From Caulobacter sp048541825 (GTDB taxonomy: Bacteria > Pseudomonadota > Alphaproteobacteria > Caulobacterales > Caulobacteraceae): 64,000 bases of DNA. The position numbers and the translations under genes were made by a program. The stretch spans positions 1,798,001-1,862,000 of the forward strand of contig NZ_CP183332.1 of the NCBI RefSeq assembly GCF_048541825.1, written 5' to 3'. The notes beneath the pieces are model-generated. The model was not told the DNA's origin, ran no database searches, and saw only the letters and a list, made by a program, of their open reading frames with translations. Positions 27,744-37,800 of this stretch are shown here, in pieces (the stretch's first letter is position 1; each line of letters starts with the position of its first letter).

Positions 27744-28543
27744 CGTCCCTTGAACGCTGCGGCGCGCTTCTGAAGGAAGGCGCTGACGCCCTCGATGAAG
27801 TCTTCGGTCTTGCCGGCAAACTTCTGGGCCTTGCGCTCAGCATGCAACTGGCCGTTCCAGTCGGTATCAAGGCTATCCCACACCAGCTTGCGGATTGCGC
27901 CCAGGGCTACTGGGCCGTTGGCAAGCTCCCTGGCGATCGTCGTGGCGGTGGCGATGAGTTCGCCATCTGGCACGCAGCGATTGACCAGACCCCACTCAAA
28001 GGCCTTGGCGGCCGAAATCCTGTCGCCCAGCAGCATCATTTCCATGGCCCGCGCCTTGCCGACCAGTCGTGGCAACAGATAGGTCGAGCCGCCGTCGGGC
28101 ACCAGGCCGATGCGACGGAAGGCCTGCAGGAAGTAGCCGCTTTCACCGGCCACGATCATGTCGCCCATCAGGGCCAGCGAGCAGCCTACGCCGGCAGCCG
28201 CGCCATTCACGGCGGTGACGATCGGATAGGGGAAGTCCCGCAGAGCGGTCATCATCGGATTATAGACGGTTTCCAGCGCTGAACCGGCGTCCGGCTTGCC
28301 GTCCACATCGAGTTCGCGAGCGGCGGGACCGCCGCCCGAGAGATTCGCGCCCGAACAGAAGCCGCGGCCCTCGCCGGTGATGATCAGCGCGCGCGCCACG
28401 ATCTTTCCGTGGGCGATCGCGGCCAGAGCATGGGTGATCTCGCGCGCCAGATCCATGCTGGCGGCGTTCAGCGTCGTCGGATCGGCCAGGGTAATGGTCG
28501 CGACGCCGTCCTCGGCGGTTAGGCGAATCTTTTGATAGTCCAT
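27740..28543 (-). CDS. Enoyl-CoA hydratase/isomerase family protein
   Basis: An ATG at 28543 with GGGAGGA upstream gives 267 residues. Crotonase fold: the oxyanion-hole segments are GRGFCSGANLSG and NGAAAGVGCSLALMGD, and the Glu-bearing region reads FRRIGLVPDGGSTYLLPR, close to PaaG-type enzymes. It probably hydrates or isomerises an enoyl-CoA in fatty acid or aromatic acid breakdown. It stands alone with no other degradation genes nearby, so the substrate is open. Confidence 0.9.
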   Translation of the reverse strand: MDYQKIRLTAEDGVATITLADPTTLNAASMDLAREITHALAAIAHGKIVARALIITGEGRGFCSGANLSGGGPAARELDVDGKPDAGSALETVYNPMMTALRDFPYPIVTAVNGAAAGVGCSLALMGDMIVAGESGYFLQAFRRIGLVPDGGSTYLLPRLVGKARAMEMMLLGDRISAAKAFEWGLVNRCVPDGELIATATTIARELANGPVALGAIRKLVWDSLDTDWNGQLHAERKAQKFAGKTEDFIEGVSAFLQKRAAAFKGR

Positions 28544-28625
28544 GGCGTCCTCCCAAGGCTTGGCGCTCTTTGGACGATAGCTAGGCGCCACTAACCCGGG
28601 GGAAGGCCAGAGGGTTTTTCATGCG

Positions 28626-28655
28626 AAAACGCCGCCGTTCGCGAAAACGGCGGCG
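28626..28655 (-). terminator. Terminator of the dgcB-like gene
   Basis: On the reverse strand a ten-pair stem (AACGGCGGCG with its complement, 28630-28639 with 28646-28655) is followed by TTTTC. It lies 27 bases after the diguanylate cyclase stop. Confidence 0.8.
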
Positions 28656-28681
28656 CTGACGGTTTTCAAAGAGGCAAAAGC

Positions 28682-29743
28682 CTAGGCGGCGTTGGCTGAA
28701 GCCGGCTTGTTTTCGGCCGAGCTGACCTTGTTGCGGCCTGTGCGCTTGGAGGCGTACAGGGCGGCATCCGCGCGTTCCATCAAGGAATGGCTGCTTTCGT
28801 CCTTGGCCCGTTCGGCGAAACCCGAGGAGATGGTGATCGTGCCCAGGTCTTCATTGGTCGAACGGCGCTTGAGCATGCGGGAAGAAACCTCCTCGCGGAT
28901 CTCTTCCAGGCAGCCAGCGACGATGCTCGACGATTCACGAGGGAAGATCATCGCAAATTCTTCACCGCCGTAGCGCGCAGCGAAGCGCGGCATGGCGGCG
29001 ACCCGGCCGATGACGGATGCGACATAGCGAATGACCTGGTCACCGGTCTGGTGGCCCCAAGTGTCGTTGAAGCGTTTGAAGTGGTCGATATCGAGCACGG
29101 CCAGGCACAGGCTGGTGCCAGCCTCGTCGCCCTCAGAGCAGGCGCGGTCCAGTTCTTCGTCGAAAGCCTTGCGGTTGGCCAGGTTGGTCAGACCGTCTGT
29201 CGTGGCGTCGCGGCGTACCTGCTCCAGGTGTTCGCGCAGGCGGTCCACCTCGGCGGTCGATTCGGCCAGGCGCGCTTCCAGCGACTGGTTTTCCTTGTGA
29301 ACACGGCGGGTGGCCTGGGCCAGATTGGTGACCATCGACTTGATGGCGCCGACATCGGCGCTGCTGTCGAGATCCTTGGAAACCCCGTCCAACTGCTTGC
29401 CAAAAGCGGCGTTGGTCTTCTGGGCGTTCTGGATCGCCTTAGAGACCGATTCCAGTTCCTTACTTAGCAGGTCACCGGCGTCGCGGATCTGTTCATTCAG
29501 CTTGGCCTTGGGGAGGTAGGCCGCGGCGAGTTCCTCGCTGACCATTTCGGTCAGCGGCTCGCCAAGGGAAATGAGTCGGGTGAGTTCGCGCGCCAGAGCA
29601 CCCTCGGGATCGGCCACGTAGTGGGTCCAGAGTTCGAAGTTGAGCGCGGTTGGCCAAACCTGATGGCGCTCCATCAGTTCCAGGGCGCGTTTCGCGATCT
29701 TGTAGGCCTCGGGGCCGCGCAGCGTAGTTTCGACGTCCGACAT
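28682..29743 (-). CDS. dgcB: Diguanylate cyclase, DgcB-like
   Basis: A 353-residue protein. Residues 85-175 are predicted coiled coil, and the GGDEF domain runs from about 180 to 340 with active motif GGEEF at 259-263 and the DFxDF-type metal segment VLDIDHFKRFND. It makes cyclic di-GMP from two GTP. There is no membrane helix or sensor domain. Layout matches Caulobacter crescentus DgcB, which drives surface attachment. The inhibitory I-site RxxD expected at 250-253 reads AMPR, so classic product inhibition is probably absent. Confidence 0.85.
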   Translation of the reverse strand: MSDVETTLRGPEAYKIAKRALELMERHQVWPTALNFELWTHYVADPEGALARELTRLISLGEPLTEMVSEELAAAYLPKAKLNEQIRDAGDLLSKELESVSKAIQNAQKTNAAFGKQLDGVSKDLDSSADVGAIKSMVTNLAQATRRVHKENQSLEARLAESTAEVDRLREHLEQVRRDATTDGLTNLANRKAFDEELDRACSEGDEAGTSLCLAVLDIDHFKRFNDTWGHQTGDQVIRYVASVIGRVAAMPRFAARYGGEEFAMIFPRESSSIVAGCLEEIREEVSSRMLKRRSTNEDLGTITISSGFAERAKDESSHSLMERADAALYASKRTGRNKVSSAENKPASANAA

Positions 29744-29929
29744 CTTTTCTTCCCCCGTCGGCGCGTTCCCGTAGCGAGAATGCCGATCGCTTGGAGTCGC
29801 AGTCTAGCTGCGAGAGTTCAAACGAGGCGTTAAGAGCGAACAAGGTTCTCTTGCGCTTCGCAATTTCGCCAATCATTGTGAACACTGATAAGGTGAGCCC
29901 CGCAGTGGGCCGGCGGGAGGATCGCGACC

Positions 29930-31387
29930 ATGAACGCAACGACAAATCTAAAGCTCGACGCCCATAGAGCCGAAATGGATCAAGTACTGCAGCGCCAGAA
30001 GGCGGCGCATTTGCGCGATGGTCCCTGGTCTGCGGACCAGCGCATCGAACGCCTCAACCGCTGCATTGATCTGTTGATCGGCCATCAGGCGCAGATCGCA
30101 AAAGCGGTCGGTACCGATTTTGGGTCTCGCTCGCCCGAAGCCACCGCACTGACCGATGTGGCCGGGTCCATCGGGCCGCTGAAGTTCGCGCGCGACAATC
30201 TCGCCAAGTGGATGAAACCTCAGAAGCGCAAGACGACGCCTGCGATCCTGGGCCTGTTCGGAGCCAAGGCGGGGATCCAGTACCAGCCCAAGGGCGTGGT
30301 TGGCGTGATCAGCCCCTGGAATTTCCCGGTCAACCTGACCTTCGCACCTTTGGCTGGCATTCTGGCCGCCGGAAACCGCGCGATGATCAAGCCGTCGGAG
30401 TTCACCCCGGCGACGTCGGACTTGATGAAGGCGATGTTCGCCAAGGCTTTCACCGAGGAAGAGATTGCGGTCTTCGTCGGCGGCGCCGAGGCGGGGCAGG
30501 CCTTCTCCGGCCTGGCCTTCGATCATCTGGTCTTCACCGGCGCCACATCGGTGGCCCGCCACGTGATGCGCGCGGCGGCCGAGAACCTGGTGCCGGTCAC
30601 TCTGGAACTGGGCGGCAAGAGCCCGGTGATCCTGTCGCGCGGCGCCGACATGGCCACCGCCGCCGCCCGGATCATGAATGGCAAGACCCTGAACGCCGGC
30701 CAGATCTGCCTGGCGCCCGATTATGTCTTTGTGCCGTCCGATCAGGTCGACAGCTTCGTGTCTGAAGCCAAGGCAGCCGTCGGCCGCTATTTCCCGACCC
30801 TGAAAGACAATCCGGACTATACCGCCGTCGTCGCCCAGCGGCACTTCGATCGGATCTCTGGCTATGTCGACGATGCCCGCGCAAAGGGCGCGACCATTGT
30901 CGAGATCAATCCAGCCGGTGAGGACCTGTCACAACAGCCGCACCGCAAGATCGCCCCGACCCTGATCCTCAACCCCACCGACGACATGGCGGTGATGCGA
31001 GAGGAGATCTTTGGCCCGCTGCTGCCGGTGAAGACCTATCAGAAGGTCGAGGAGGCGGTGGACTACATCAATGCCCATGACCGCCCTCTGGCCCTCTACT
31101 GGTTCGGGACCGATGAGGCCGAGAAGGACCGGGTGCTGGAGCGCACCACCAGCGGCGGGGTCACGGTCAATGACGTGATCTTCCACGTGGCCCAGGAAGA
31201 GCTGCCGTTCGGCGGCGTCGGCCCGGCTGGCATGGGCGCCTATCATGGGCACGACGGCTTCCTGGAGTTCAGCCATCGCAAGGCGGTCTTCCAGCAGTTG
31301 AAGAAGGACATCGCGCCGATGCTGGGCCTGCGTCCGCCCTATGGCGACGGCATCCGCAAGTATCTGGCCAGCCAGATCAAGCGCTGA
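29930..31387 (+). CDS. Aldehyde dehydrogenase, coniferyl-aldehyde type
   Basis: A 485-residue NAD(P)-dependent aldehyde dehydrogenase with GGGAGG upstream. Catalytic glutamate in LELGGKSP, catalytic cysteine in AGQICLAPDY, cofactor segment FTGATSVARHV, and the NFPVNL substrate region. The last part (ELPFGGVGPAGMGAYHG) groups it with coniferyl-aldehyde and fatty-aldehyde dehydrogenases of class 3. The real substrate could be lignin-derived or aliphatic. It is monocistronic and diverges from dgcB. Confidence 0.9.
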   Translation: MNATTNLKLDAHRAEMDQVLQRQKAAHLRDGPWSADQRIERLNRCIDLLIGHQAQIAKAVGTDFGSRSPEATALTDVAGSIGPLKFARDNLAKWMKPQKRKTTPAILGLFGAKAGIQYQPKGVVGVISPWNFPVNLTFAPLAGILAAGNRAMIKPSEFTPATSDLMKAMFAKAFTEEEIAVFVGGAEAGQAFSGLAFDHLVFTGATSVARHVMRAAAENLVPVTLELGGKSPVILSRGADMATAAARIMNGKTLNAGQICLAPDYVFVPSDQVDSFVSEAKAAVGRYFPTLKDNPDYTAVVAQRHFDRISGYVDDARAKGATIVEINPAGEDLSQQPHRKIAPTLILNPTDDMAVMREEIFGPLLPVKTYQKVEEAVDYINAHDRPLALYWFGTDEAEKDRVLERTTSGGVTVNDVIFHVAQEELPFGGVGPAGMGAYHGHDGFLEFSHRKAVFQQLKKDIAPMLGLRPPYGDGIRKYLASQIKR

Positions 31388-31412
31388 CCCGGACCCTGGG
31401 TGGTGGAAGGCC

Positions 31413-31670
31413 TCAGCGCCCCATCGCCCAGGGATCCAGCGGCTGTCGCGCCTCGTGGCGGACAAGACCGTAATAACCCGCCACCCAGACGATAACCCCG
31501 ACGATCAGGCCGCCGATGAAGCCAATCGGCGTCGCGAACCAGAGTGTCAGGCTGGTCAGGCCCGTCGCCAGGCCGAGCATCGACCAGCGAAGCAGCATGT
31601 TGAACGCATGATAGGTGCGCTCATGTGCCAGCAGATCTGATGAGATTTGAGCTTCGTTTGCGGCTTGCAT
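31413..31670 (-). CDS. Small two-helix membrane protein, resembling aa3-oxidase subunit IV
   Basis: 85 residues with two hydrophobic helices (about 28-48 and 50-70). The segment HERTYHAFNMLLRWSM resembles the N-terminus of bacterial aa3-type cytochrome c oxidase subunit IV proteins, but no oxidase genes are nearby. Assignment is tentative. It could be an unrelated small inner-membrane protein. Confidence 0.6.
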   Translation of the reverse strand: MQAANEAQISSDLLAHERTYHAFNMLLRWSMLGLATGLTSLTLWFATPIGFIGGLIVGVIVWVAGYYGLVRHEARQPLDPWAMGR

Positions 31671-31772
31671 GCCAAGAACCTCCGAGAGGGCTCGGATCGG
31701 CCACGGCGTCGCGCGGGCGGCGCCTCGGCCAGAGCCGAGAACGCCGTTATCCTACGCTCATTTCACAGGAAT

Positions 31773-31792
31773 GGCGACGCCTGCGCGTCGCC
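31773..31792 (-). terminator. Hairpin downstream of the DEAD-box helicase gene
   Basis: An eight-pair perfect stem (GGCGACGC with GCGTCGCC, loop CTGC on the + strand) lies 8 bases after the helicase stop. The following T-run on the reverse strand is poor (ATTCCT), so termination is only probable. Confidence 0.4.
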
Positions 31793-31799
31793 GTCCCGA

Positions 31800-33626
31800 T
31801 CAGTCGTCGGACGAGACCTTGGGCAGACGCGGCGGAGCGCGCATCAGGAAGGCCGGGGTGTCTGAGCCAAAGCCCACAACGCGGCGGTCGTCGTCGTCCT
31901 CGCGGCCGCGCACCGGCTGAACGCCGCGCACGGGCGAGGCGGGGCGAGCTTCGCGTTCCGGGGCGGCGGCGCGCTCAGGACGGGCCCGGTCGTAACCGCG
32001 TTCGCGCGGAGCCTCAGCTTCAGTCTCGACCGGGGCGGCGGCCTCGATGCGCTCAGGACGCGGGCCGCGTTCAGACCGATCACGGCCGCGACCACGATCA
32101 CGGCCGCGTTCACGGGCAGGGCGCACCTCGGCTTCAGCTTCAACGTCAGAGTCGACCTGAACAGGGGCGACAGCCTCGACAACTTCCGGCTCAGCGGCGC
32201 GTTCCGGACGATCGGCGCGCGGACCCCGTTCGCGCGGCTTGCGCTCGCCACGTGTACGGGCGGGGCGACCCTCGCGGGCTTCCACGGGTGCGGCGGACGG
32301 CGCTTCAATCACGCCATCAACAGGCGTAGCGGCGTCGACCGGAGCGGCCTCGGCGTCGCGCGTGCGAGCGCCACGGCCGCCACGGGCCGAGCGTTCGCCA
32401 GCTTCGCGTTCGCCGCCGCGATCACGGCTCGGCGGCGCGCCACGACCGCCACGCTTCTTGTCGCCGTCGCGATGGACAGTAACGGCCTGCGAGTAGTCGA
32501 GCTCGAGTTTCTCTTCGACCGGCGTCGAGCCGATCAGCTTGACGACCTTGTCGAAACCCTTGTCGTCAGCCGGGGTGACCAGCATGTAGGTGATGCCCGA
32601 GCGACCGGCCCGGCCCGTGCGACCGATACGGTGCACATAGTCGTCGGCGTGGTGCGGGACGTCATAGTTGAAGACGTGGCTGACAGCCGGGATGTCCAGG
32701 CCGCGCGCGGCGACGTCGGAGGCTACCAGGATCTTCAGCGAACCATCGCGGAAGGCCGCCAAGGTCTTCATGCGCTGGCTCTGGTCCAGGTCGCCATGGA
32801 TCGCGGCGGCGTCGAAGCCATGCGAGCGCAGCGACTTGGCCACCACATCGACCTCGGTCTTGCGATTGCAGAACACGATGCCGGTTTCAATCTGGGCCTT
32901 CTCGATCAGCGCACGCAGCGCCAGGCGCTTAGCCTTGGGATCGGAGGAGGGGACCTTGACCAGCAGTTGGGTGATGTTCTCGTTGGTCGTCGCCGGCCGC
33001 GCCGCCTCGATCCGCACGGGATCCTTGAGGAACTGCTTGGTCAGGCGGGTGATTTCCGGCGGCATCGTCGCCGAGAAGAACAGGGTCTGCTTCTTGGGCG
33101 GCGTCATCTTGAAGATGCGCTCGATGTCCGGGATGAAGCCCATGTCCAGCATGCGGTCAGCTTCGTCAACGACCAGGAACTGCACGCCGGTCATCAGCAG
33201 CTTGCCGCGCTCGAAATGGTCGAGCAGGCGGCCAGGGGTGGCGATCAGAACGTCGACGCCGCGATCCAGCTTCTTTTCCTGATCGCCGAACGACACGCCG
33301 CCGATCAGCAGGGCCCACGAGAGCTTGGTGCCCTTGGCGTACTTTTCGAAGCTGGAGGCCACCTGGTCGGCCAGTTCGCGGGTGGGAGCGATGACCAGGG
33401 CGCGGGGCATGCGCGCCTTGGCGCGGCCCGTCATCAGCTTGTCGATCAGCGGAAGGGTGAAGGCGGCGGTCTTGCCGGTGCCCGTCTGCGCGATGCCCAG
33501 GACGTCTTGCCCGGCGAGTGCAACAGGAATGGCTGCGGCCTGAATAGGAGTGGCCGTGGTGTAGCCGGTGTCTGCGACCGCTTGGAGGGTCGTGGGCGAC
33601 AGCCCGAGTTCGGAAAATTCTGTCAT
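31800..33626 (-). CDS. DEAD-box RNA helicase, RhlE type, with long Arg/Glu-rich tail
   Basis: The ATG at 33626 gives 608 residues. Motifs in order: Q motif (GYTTATPIQ), AQTGTGKT, PTRELADQ, VDEADRMLD, SAT, and HRIGRTGRAGRSG. After about residue 390 the protein becomes a charged, Arg/Gly/Glu-rich tail rich in ERG, RAERP and EAE repeats, probably disordered and RNA-binding. It unwinds RNA in ribosome assembly or decay; Caulobacter uses an RhlB-type helicase in the degradosome, and RhlE replaces it in the cold, so a link with rne is possible. Confidence 0.93.
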   Translation of the reverse strand: MTEFSELGLSPTTLQAVADTGYTTATPIQAAAIPVALAGQDVLGIAQTGTGKTAAFTLPLIDKLMTGRAKARMPRALVIAPTRELADQVASSFEKYAKGTKLSWALLIGGVSFGDQEKKLDRGVDVLIATPGRLLDHFERGKLLMTGVQFLVVDEADRMLDMGFIPDIERIFKMTPPKKQTLFFSATMPPEITRLTKQFLKDPVRIEAARPATTNENITQLLVKVPSSDPKAKRLALRALIEKAQIETGIVFCNRKTEVDVVAKSLRSHGFDAAAIHGDLDQSQRMKTLAAFRDGSLKILVASDVAARGLDIPAVSHVFNYDVPHHADDYVHRIGRTGRAGRSGITYMLVTPADDKGFDKVVKLIGSTPVEEKLELDYSQAVTVHRDGDKKRGGRGAPPSRDRGGEREAGERSARGGRGARTRDAEAAPVDAATPVDGVIEAPSAAPVEAREGRPARTRGERKPRERGPRADRPERAAEPEVVEAVAPVQVDSDVEAEAEVRPARERGRDRGRGRDRSERGPRPERIEAAAPVETEAEAPRERGYDRARPERAAAPEREARPASPVRGVQPVRGREDDDDRRVVGFGSDTPAFLMRAPPRLPKVSSDD

Positions 33627-33767
33627 ATCAATCTGGCTGAATTCAGAGCCGCCCGTGTTTGGGCGAACGGGCGGCGCGGATTCGCCTGACCTGCTCCGAA
33701 GCTGGGGATAAATAGGCTGAACCGCGTCAAAGTCAATGATGGCGCGCGGGCGGGGGACAAGACCGAG

Positions 33768-34484
33768 ATGGACGAAAGCGGCTGGAAGAGCTCCGCAAAA
33801 GCCTGGATTGCCGACATCGGCGAGAACGGTGACTTTGGCCGTCAGCACGTGCTCGACAACGTCATGATTGAGCGTCTGTCCGGGCTGGTCCGGGGAACAG
33901 CCCTCGATGTCGGATGTGGGGAAGGGCGGTTTTGCAGGATCTTGCGAGGGCAAGGTTTCGAGACGGTGGGTCTGGATCCGACCGAGGAACTACTCGACGC
34001 AGCGCGCGCGCGTGACCCGGGCGGCCTCTATGTCGAGGGACGCGCAGAAGCGCTGGTGTTCGCCGACGCCAGCTTCGATCTGGTGGTGAGCTATCTGAGT
34101 CTGATCGATATCGAGGACGTCCAGACCGCCATAGCCGAGATGGCGCGGGTGCTTAAGCCTGGCGGGACGTTGCTGATCGCCAATCTGGCCAGCTTCAAGA
34201 CCGCCGCCGTCCACGGCGGCTGGCAGCGCGATTTGCTGGGACGCCTGACCCATTTTGCGATGGATCGCTATCTGGAGACGAGGAGCAGCCGGGAAAGTTG
34301 GCGTGGGATCTCAATCCGCAACTGGCATCGGCCGCTCAGCGACTACATGCGCTGGTTTCTGACATCGGGCCTGATCCTCACCCATTTCGATGAGCCCGTC
34401 GCGACGGGCGGCGACCCCGCCAAGGCCGAACGCTACAATCGCGCGCCCTGGTACGTGGTTATGGAATGGCGCAAACTATCCTGA
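33768..34484 (+). CDS. Class I SAM-dependent methyltransferase
   Basis: 238 residues. SAM-binding motif I reads ALDVGCGEGRF, motif II has FETVGLDPTEELL, and motif III is VLKPGGTLLIAN, a Methyltransf_11 layout. The substrate cannot be told; a WYVVMEWRK tail is seen in related uncharacterised proteins. It diverges from the helicase and is followed 43 bp later by sdhE. Confidence 0.85.
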   Translation: MDESGWKSSAKAWIADIGENGDFGRQHVLDNVMIERLSGLVRGTALDVGCGEGRFCRILRGQGFETVGLDPTEELLDAARARDPGGLYVEGRAEALVFADASFDLVVSYLSLIDIEDVQTAIAEMARVLKPGGTLLIANLASFKTAAVHGGWQRDLLGRLTHFAMDRYLETRSSRESWRGISIRNWHRPLSDYMRWFLTSGLILTHFDEPVATGGDPAKAERYNRAPWYVVMEWRKLS

Positions 34485-34527
34485 GTGCTGGCGCCCGCCC
34501 TTGGCGCGCTCTATATCCGCCGAGCAC

Positions 34528-34821
34528 ATGACCATAGATCAAGACTCCCGCCTTCGGCGGCTTCGCTTCCGCGCTTGGCATCGCGGGTTTCGGGAAGCGG
34601 ACCTCATTCTGGGGCCGTTCGCGGACAACCATGGCCACAAGCTGACTCCTCAGCAGCTCGATACGCTTGAGGCGCTTCTCGAAAATCCGGATCGCGAGAT
34701 TTACGCCTGGATCGTCGGGCAGGAAGCCACGCCCGCTGAGTTCGAGACGGACGTGCTGGCGATGATCCGCGAGTTCCGCTTTGAGGCCCATGCCGTCCGC
34801 CCGATCGGCGACGGCGCGTAA
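34528..34821 (+). CDS. sdhE: FAD assembly factor SdhE
   Basis: The ATG at 34528 gives 97 residues. The RGFREAD segment carries the RGxxE motif essential for flavinylation of succinate dehydrogenase. Size and helical content fit the SdhE/CptB family. It ends 9 bp before mfd, and the sdhE-mfd pair is common in alphaproteobacteria. It helps attach FAD covalently to SdhA in the cytosol. Confidence 0.93.
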   Translation: MTIDQDSRLRRLRFRAWHRGFREADLILGPFADNHGHKLTPQQLDTLEALLENPDREIYAWIVGQEATPAEFETDVLAMIREFRFEAHAVRPIGDGA

Positions 34822-34830
34822 GAGAGTTTC

Positions 34831-37800
34831 ATGGCCTACGACGCCAAGCAGATCGCCAAGGCCGCCGGCGGCCTGACCCTGTCCGGCGCGCCCGAGGGCT
34901 TCGACGCCTTGGTGATGGGCGACATGGCGCGTGCGCGCGGCGGCCTGACGGCGTTCGTCGCCCGCGACACCGCCCGCGCCAACGCCTTCGCCGACGCCCT
35001 GAAGTTCTTCGCTCCTGAGATCGAGGTGGTGATCTTCCCGTCGTGGGACTGTCTGCCTTACGACCGCGTCGGGCCCTCGGCCGGCGTCGCAGCGCAGCGC
35101 ATGGCGACCCTGTCGCGTCTCGCTCGGGGACTGGGTTCAGCAAAACCCGCCATCCTGGTGATCGCCGCGCCGGCCCTGCTGCAGCGGGTGCCTGACAAGA
35201 GCGTGCTGATGCGCGCCAGCTATTCGGCCAAGGTCGGCAGCAGCGTCGATATCAAGGACCTGGAGCGCTATTTCGCGGTCAACGGCTATGTCCGCGCCTC
35301 CACCGTGTCAGAAAAGGGCGAGTTCGCGATCCGGGGCGGCGTCATCGACGTCTATCCCTCGGCCGCCGAAGAGCCCGTGCGCCTTGACCTGTTCGGCGAC
35401 ACGCTGGAGAGCATCCGCGCCTTCGATCCCGAAACCCAGCGCTCAACCAAGCAGCTCAAAGAAATCGATCTCCTGCCGGTCAGCGAGGCCCTGTTGGACG
35501 CCGAGGGCATCTCGCGGTTCCGCCGCGGCTATGTCGCCAAGTTCGGCGCGCCGGGCGATGATCCGCTCTACAACACCGTCAGCGAGGGTGGCCGCCGCGC
35601 CGGCCTCGAACACTGGCTGCCGCTGTTCTACGAGCGAATGGCGACGCTGTTTGACTATCTTCCCGACGGCGCCTTGGTCGGTGTCGATCATCAGGCTGCT
35701 GAAGCGCGGGACGAACGGCTGGCGATGATCGCGGACGCCTATGATGCGCGCGCCAGCGCCGACCGCAAATCGGCCTATCGCCCTCTCGAGCCTCAGGCGC
35801 TGTACCTGACGGCGGCCGAGTGGGATCAGGCGCTGGACGACCGCCCGCATCGCAAGTTCACACCGTTCCAGCCCCAGGGGCTGGATGTCATCGACATGGG
35901 GGCCAAGCTTGGTCGGGTTTTCGCCGCCGAGCGCGCCCAGGACAGCGTGAACCTCTTCGAAGCCACGGCCGACCACGCCAGCGCTCTGGCGGCCCAGGGC
36001 AAGCGCGTGCTGTTCGCCTCATGGTCTGAGGGCTCGTCCGAGCGGCTGGGGACCATGCTGGCCGACCATGGCCTGAAGAAGATCAGCTATGCCGGCTATT
36101 GGCAGGCGGCCAAGGCCAATGATCCAAAGATCCCGCAGCGCGTGGTCCTGCCGCTGGACCACGGCTTCGAGACCGAGACCCTGGCGGTCATTTCCGAGAC
36201 CGACATCCTGGGCGACCGTCTGGCCCGCCCGCGCAAGAAGCGCCGCGCCGCCAACTTCCTGGCCGAGGCCAGCGCCCTGACGCAAGGCGACCTCGTCGTC
36301 CATATCGACCATGGCATCGGCCGCTATGAGGGCCTGAAAACCCTCGACGTCCAGGGCGCGCCGCACGACTGCCTGGATCTGCTGTATGCCGGCGACAGCA
36401 AGCTCTACCTGCCGGTCGAGAACATCGACCTGCTGACCCGCTACGGGACCGACGGCGAGAACGTGCAGCTGGACAAGCTGGGCGGGGCCGCCTGGCAGAG
36501 CCGCAAGTCCAAGGCCAAGGAACGCCTGCGGGTCATGGCCGAGGGCCTGATCCAGATCGCCGCCGCCCGTCAGCTGAAGTCGGTGGAAGAGACCGATGCG
36601 CCGCAAGGTGTGTTCGACGAGTTCTGCGCCCGTTTCCCCTATGAGGAAACCGACGATCAGCTGTCAGCCATCGCCGATGTGCTTGGCGATCTCGGCTCGG
36701 GCAAGCCTATGGACCGGCTGATCTGCGGCGACGTGGGCTTCGGCAAGACCGAGATCGCCCTGCGCGCCGCCTTCGTCGTGGCGATGAGCGGCAAGCAGGT
36801 GGCCATCGTCTGTCCGACCACGCTGCTGGCCCGCCAGCATTTCAAGACCTTCAAGGATCGCTTCCAGGGCTGGCCGGTGAAGATCACCCGCCTGTCGCGC
36901 ATGGTCACCGGCAAGGAAGCTGCCGAGACCCGTGAAGGCCTGGCCAATGGCCAGCTGGAAATCGTGGTCGGCACCCACGCCATCCTGTCCAAGCAGGTCT
37001 CGTTCAAGGACCTGGGCCTGGTGATTGTCGACGAGGAGCAGCACTTCGGGGTCAAGCACAAGGAGAAGCTCAAAGAGCTTCGCGCCGACGTGCACATGCT
37101 GACCCTGACCGCGACGCCGATCCCGCGCACCCTGCAAATGGCGCTTAGCGGCATCCGTGAGATGTCGATCATCGCCACGCCGCCGGTCGATCGCCTGGCT
37201 GTGCGCACCTATATCAGCCCGTTCGACCCGGTGACCCTGCGCGAGGCCCTGCTGCGCGAGAAGTATCGCGGCGGTCAGGCCTATTATGTGGTGCCGCGCA
37301 TCAAGGACCTGGAGGAGATCGAAAAGTTCCTCCGCACCCAGGTGCCCGAGGTCAAATATGTGGTGGGCCACGGCCAGATGGCCCCGACCCAACTGGAAGA
37401 CGTGATGACGGCCTTCTACGAAGGCCAGTACGACGTTCTCCTTGCCACCACGATCGTCGAGAGCGGTCTCGACATTCCGTCGGCCAATACCCTGATCGTC
37501 CACCGAGCCGACATGTTCGGCCTGGCCCAGCTGTATCAGATCCGAGGCCGGGTCGGCCGGTCCAAGGCCCGCGCCTACGCCTACCTGACCACGCCCAACG
37601 AGAAGACCATCACCCTGTCGGCTGAAAAACGACTGAAGGTGCTGCAATCGCTCGACAGCCTGGGGGCCGGCTTCCAGCTGGCCAGCCACGACCTGGACCA
37701 GCGCGGCGGCGGCAACCTGCTGGGCGACGAGCAGAGCGGCCATATCAAGGAAATCGGCGTCGAGCTGTATCAGCAGATGCTGGAAGATGCCGTCGCCGAG

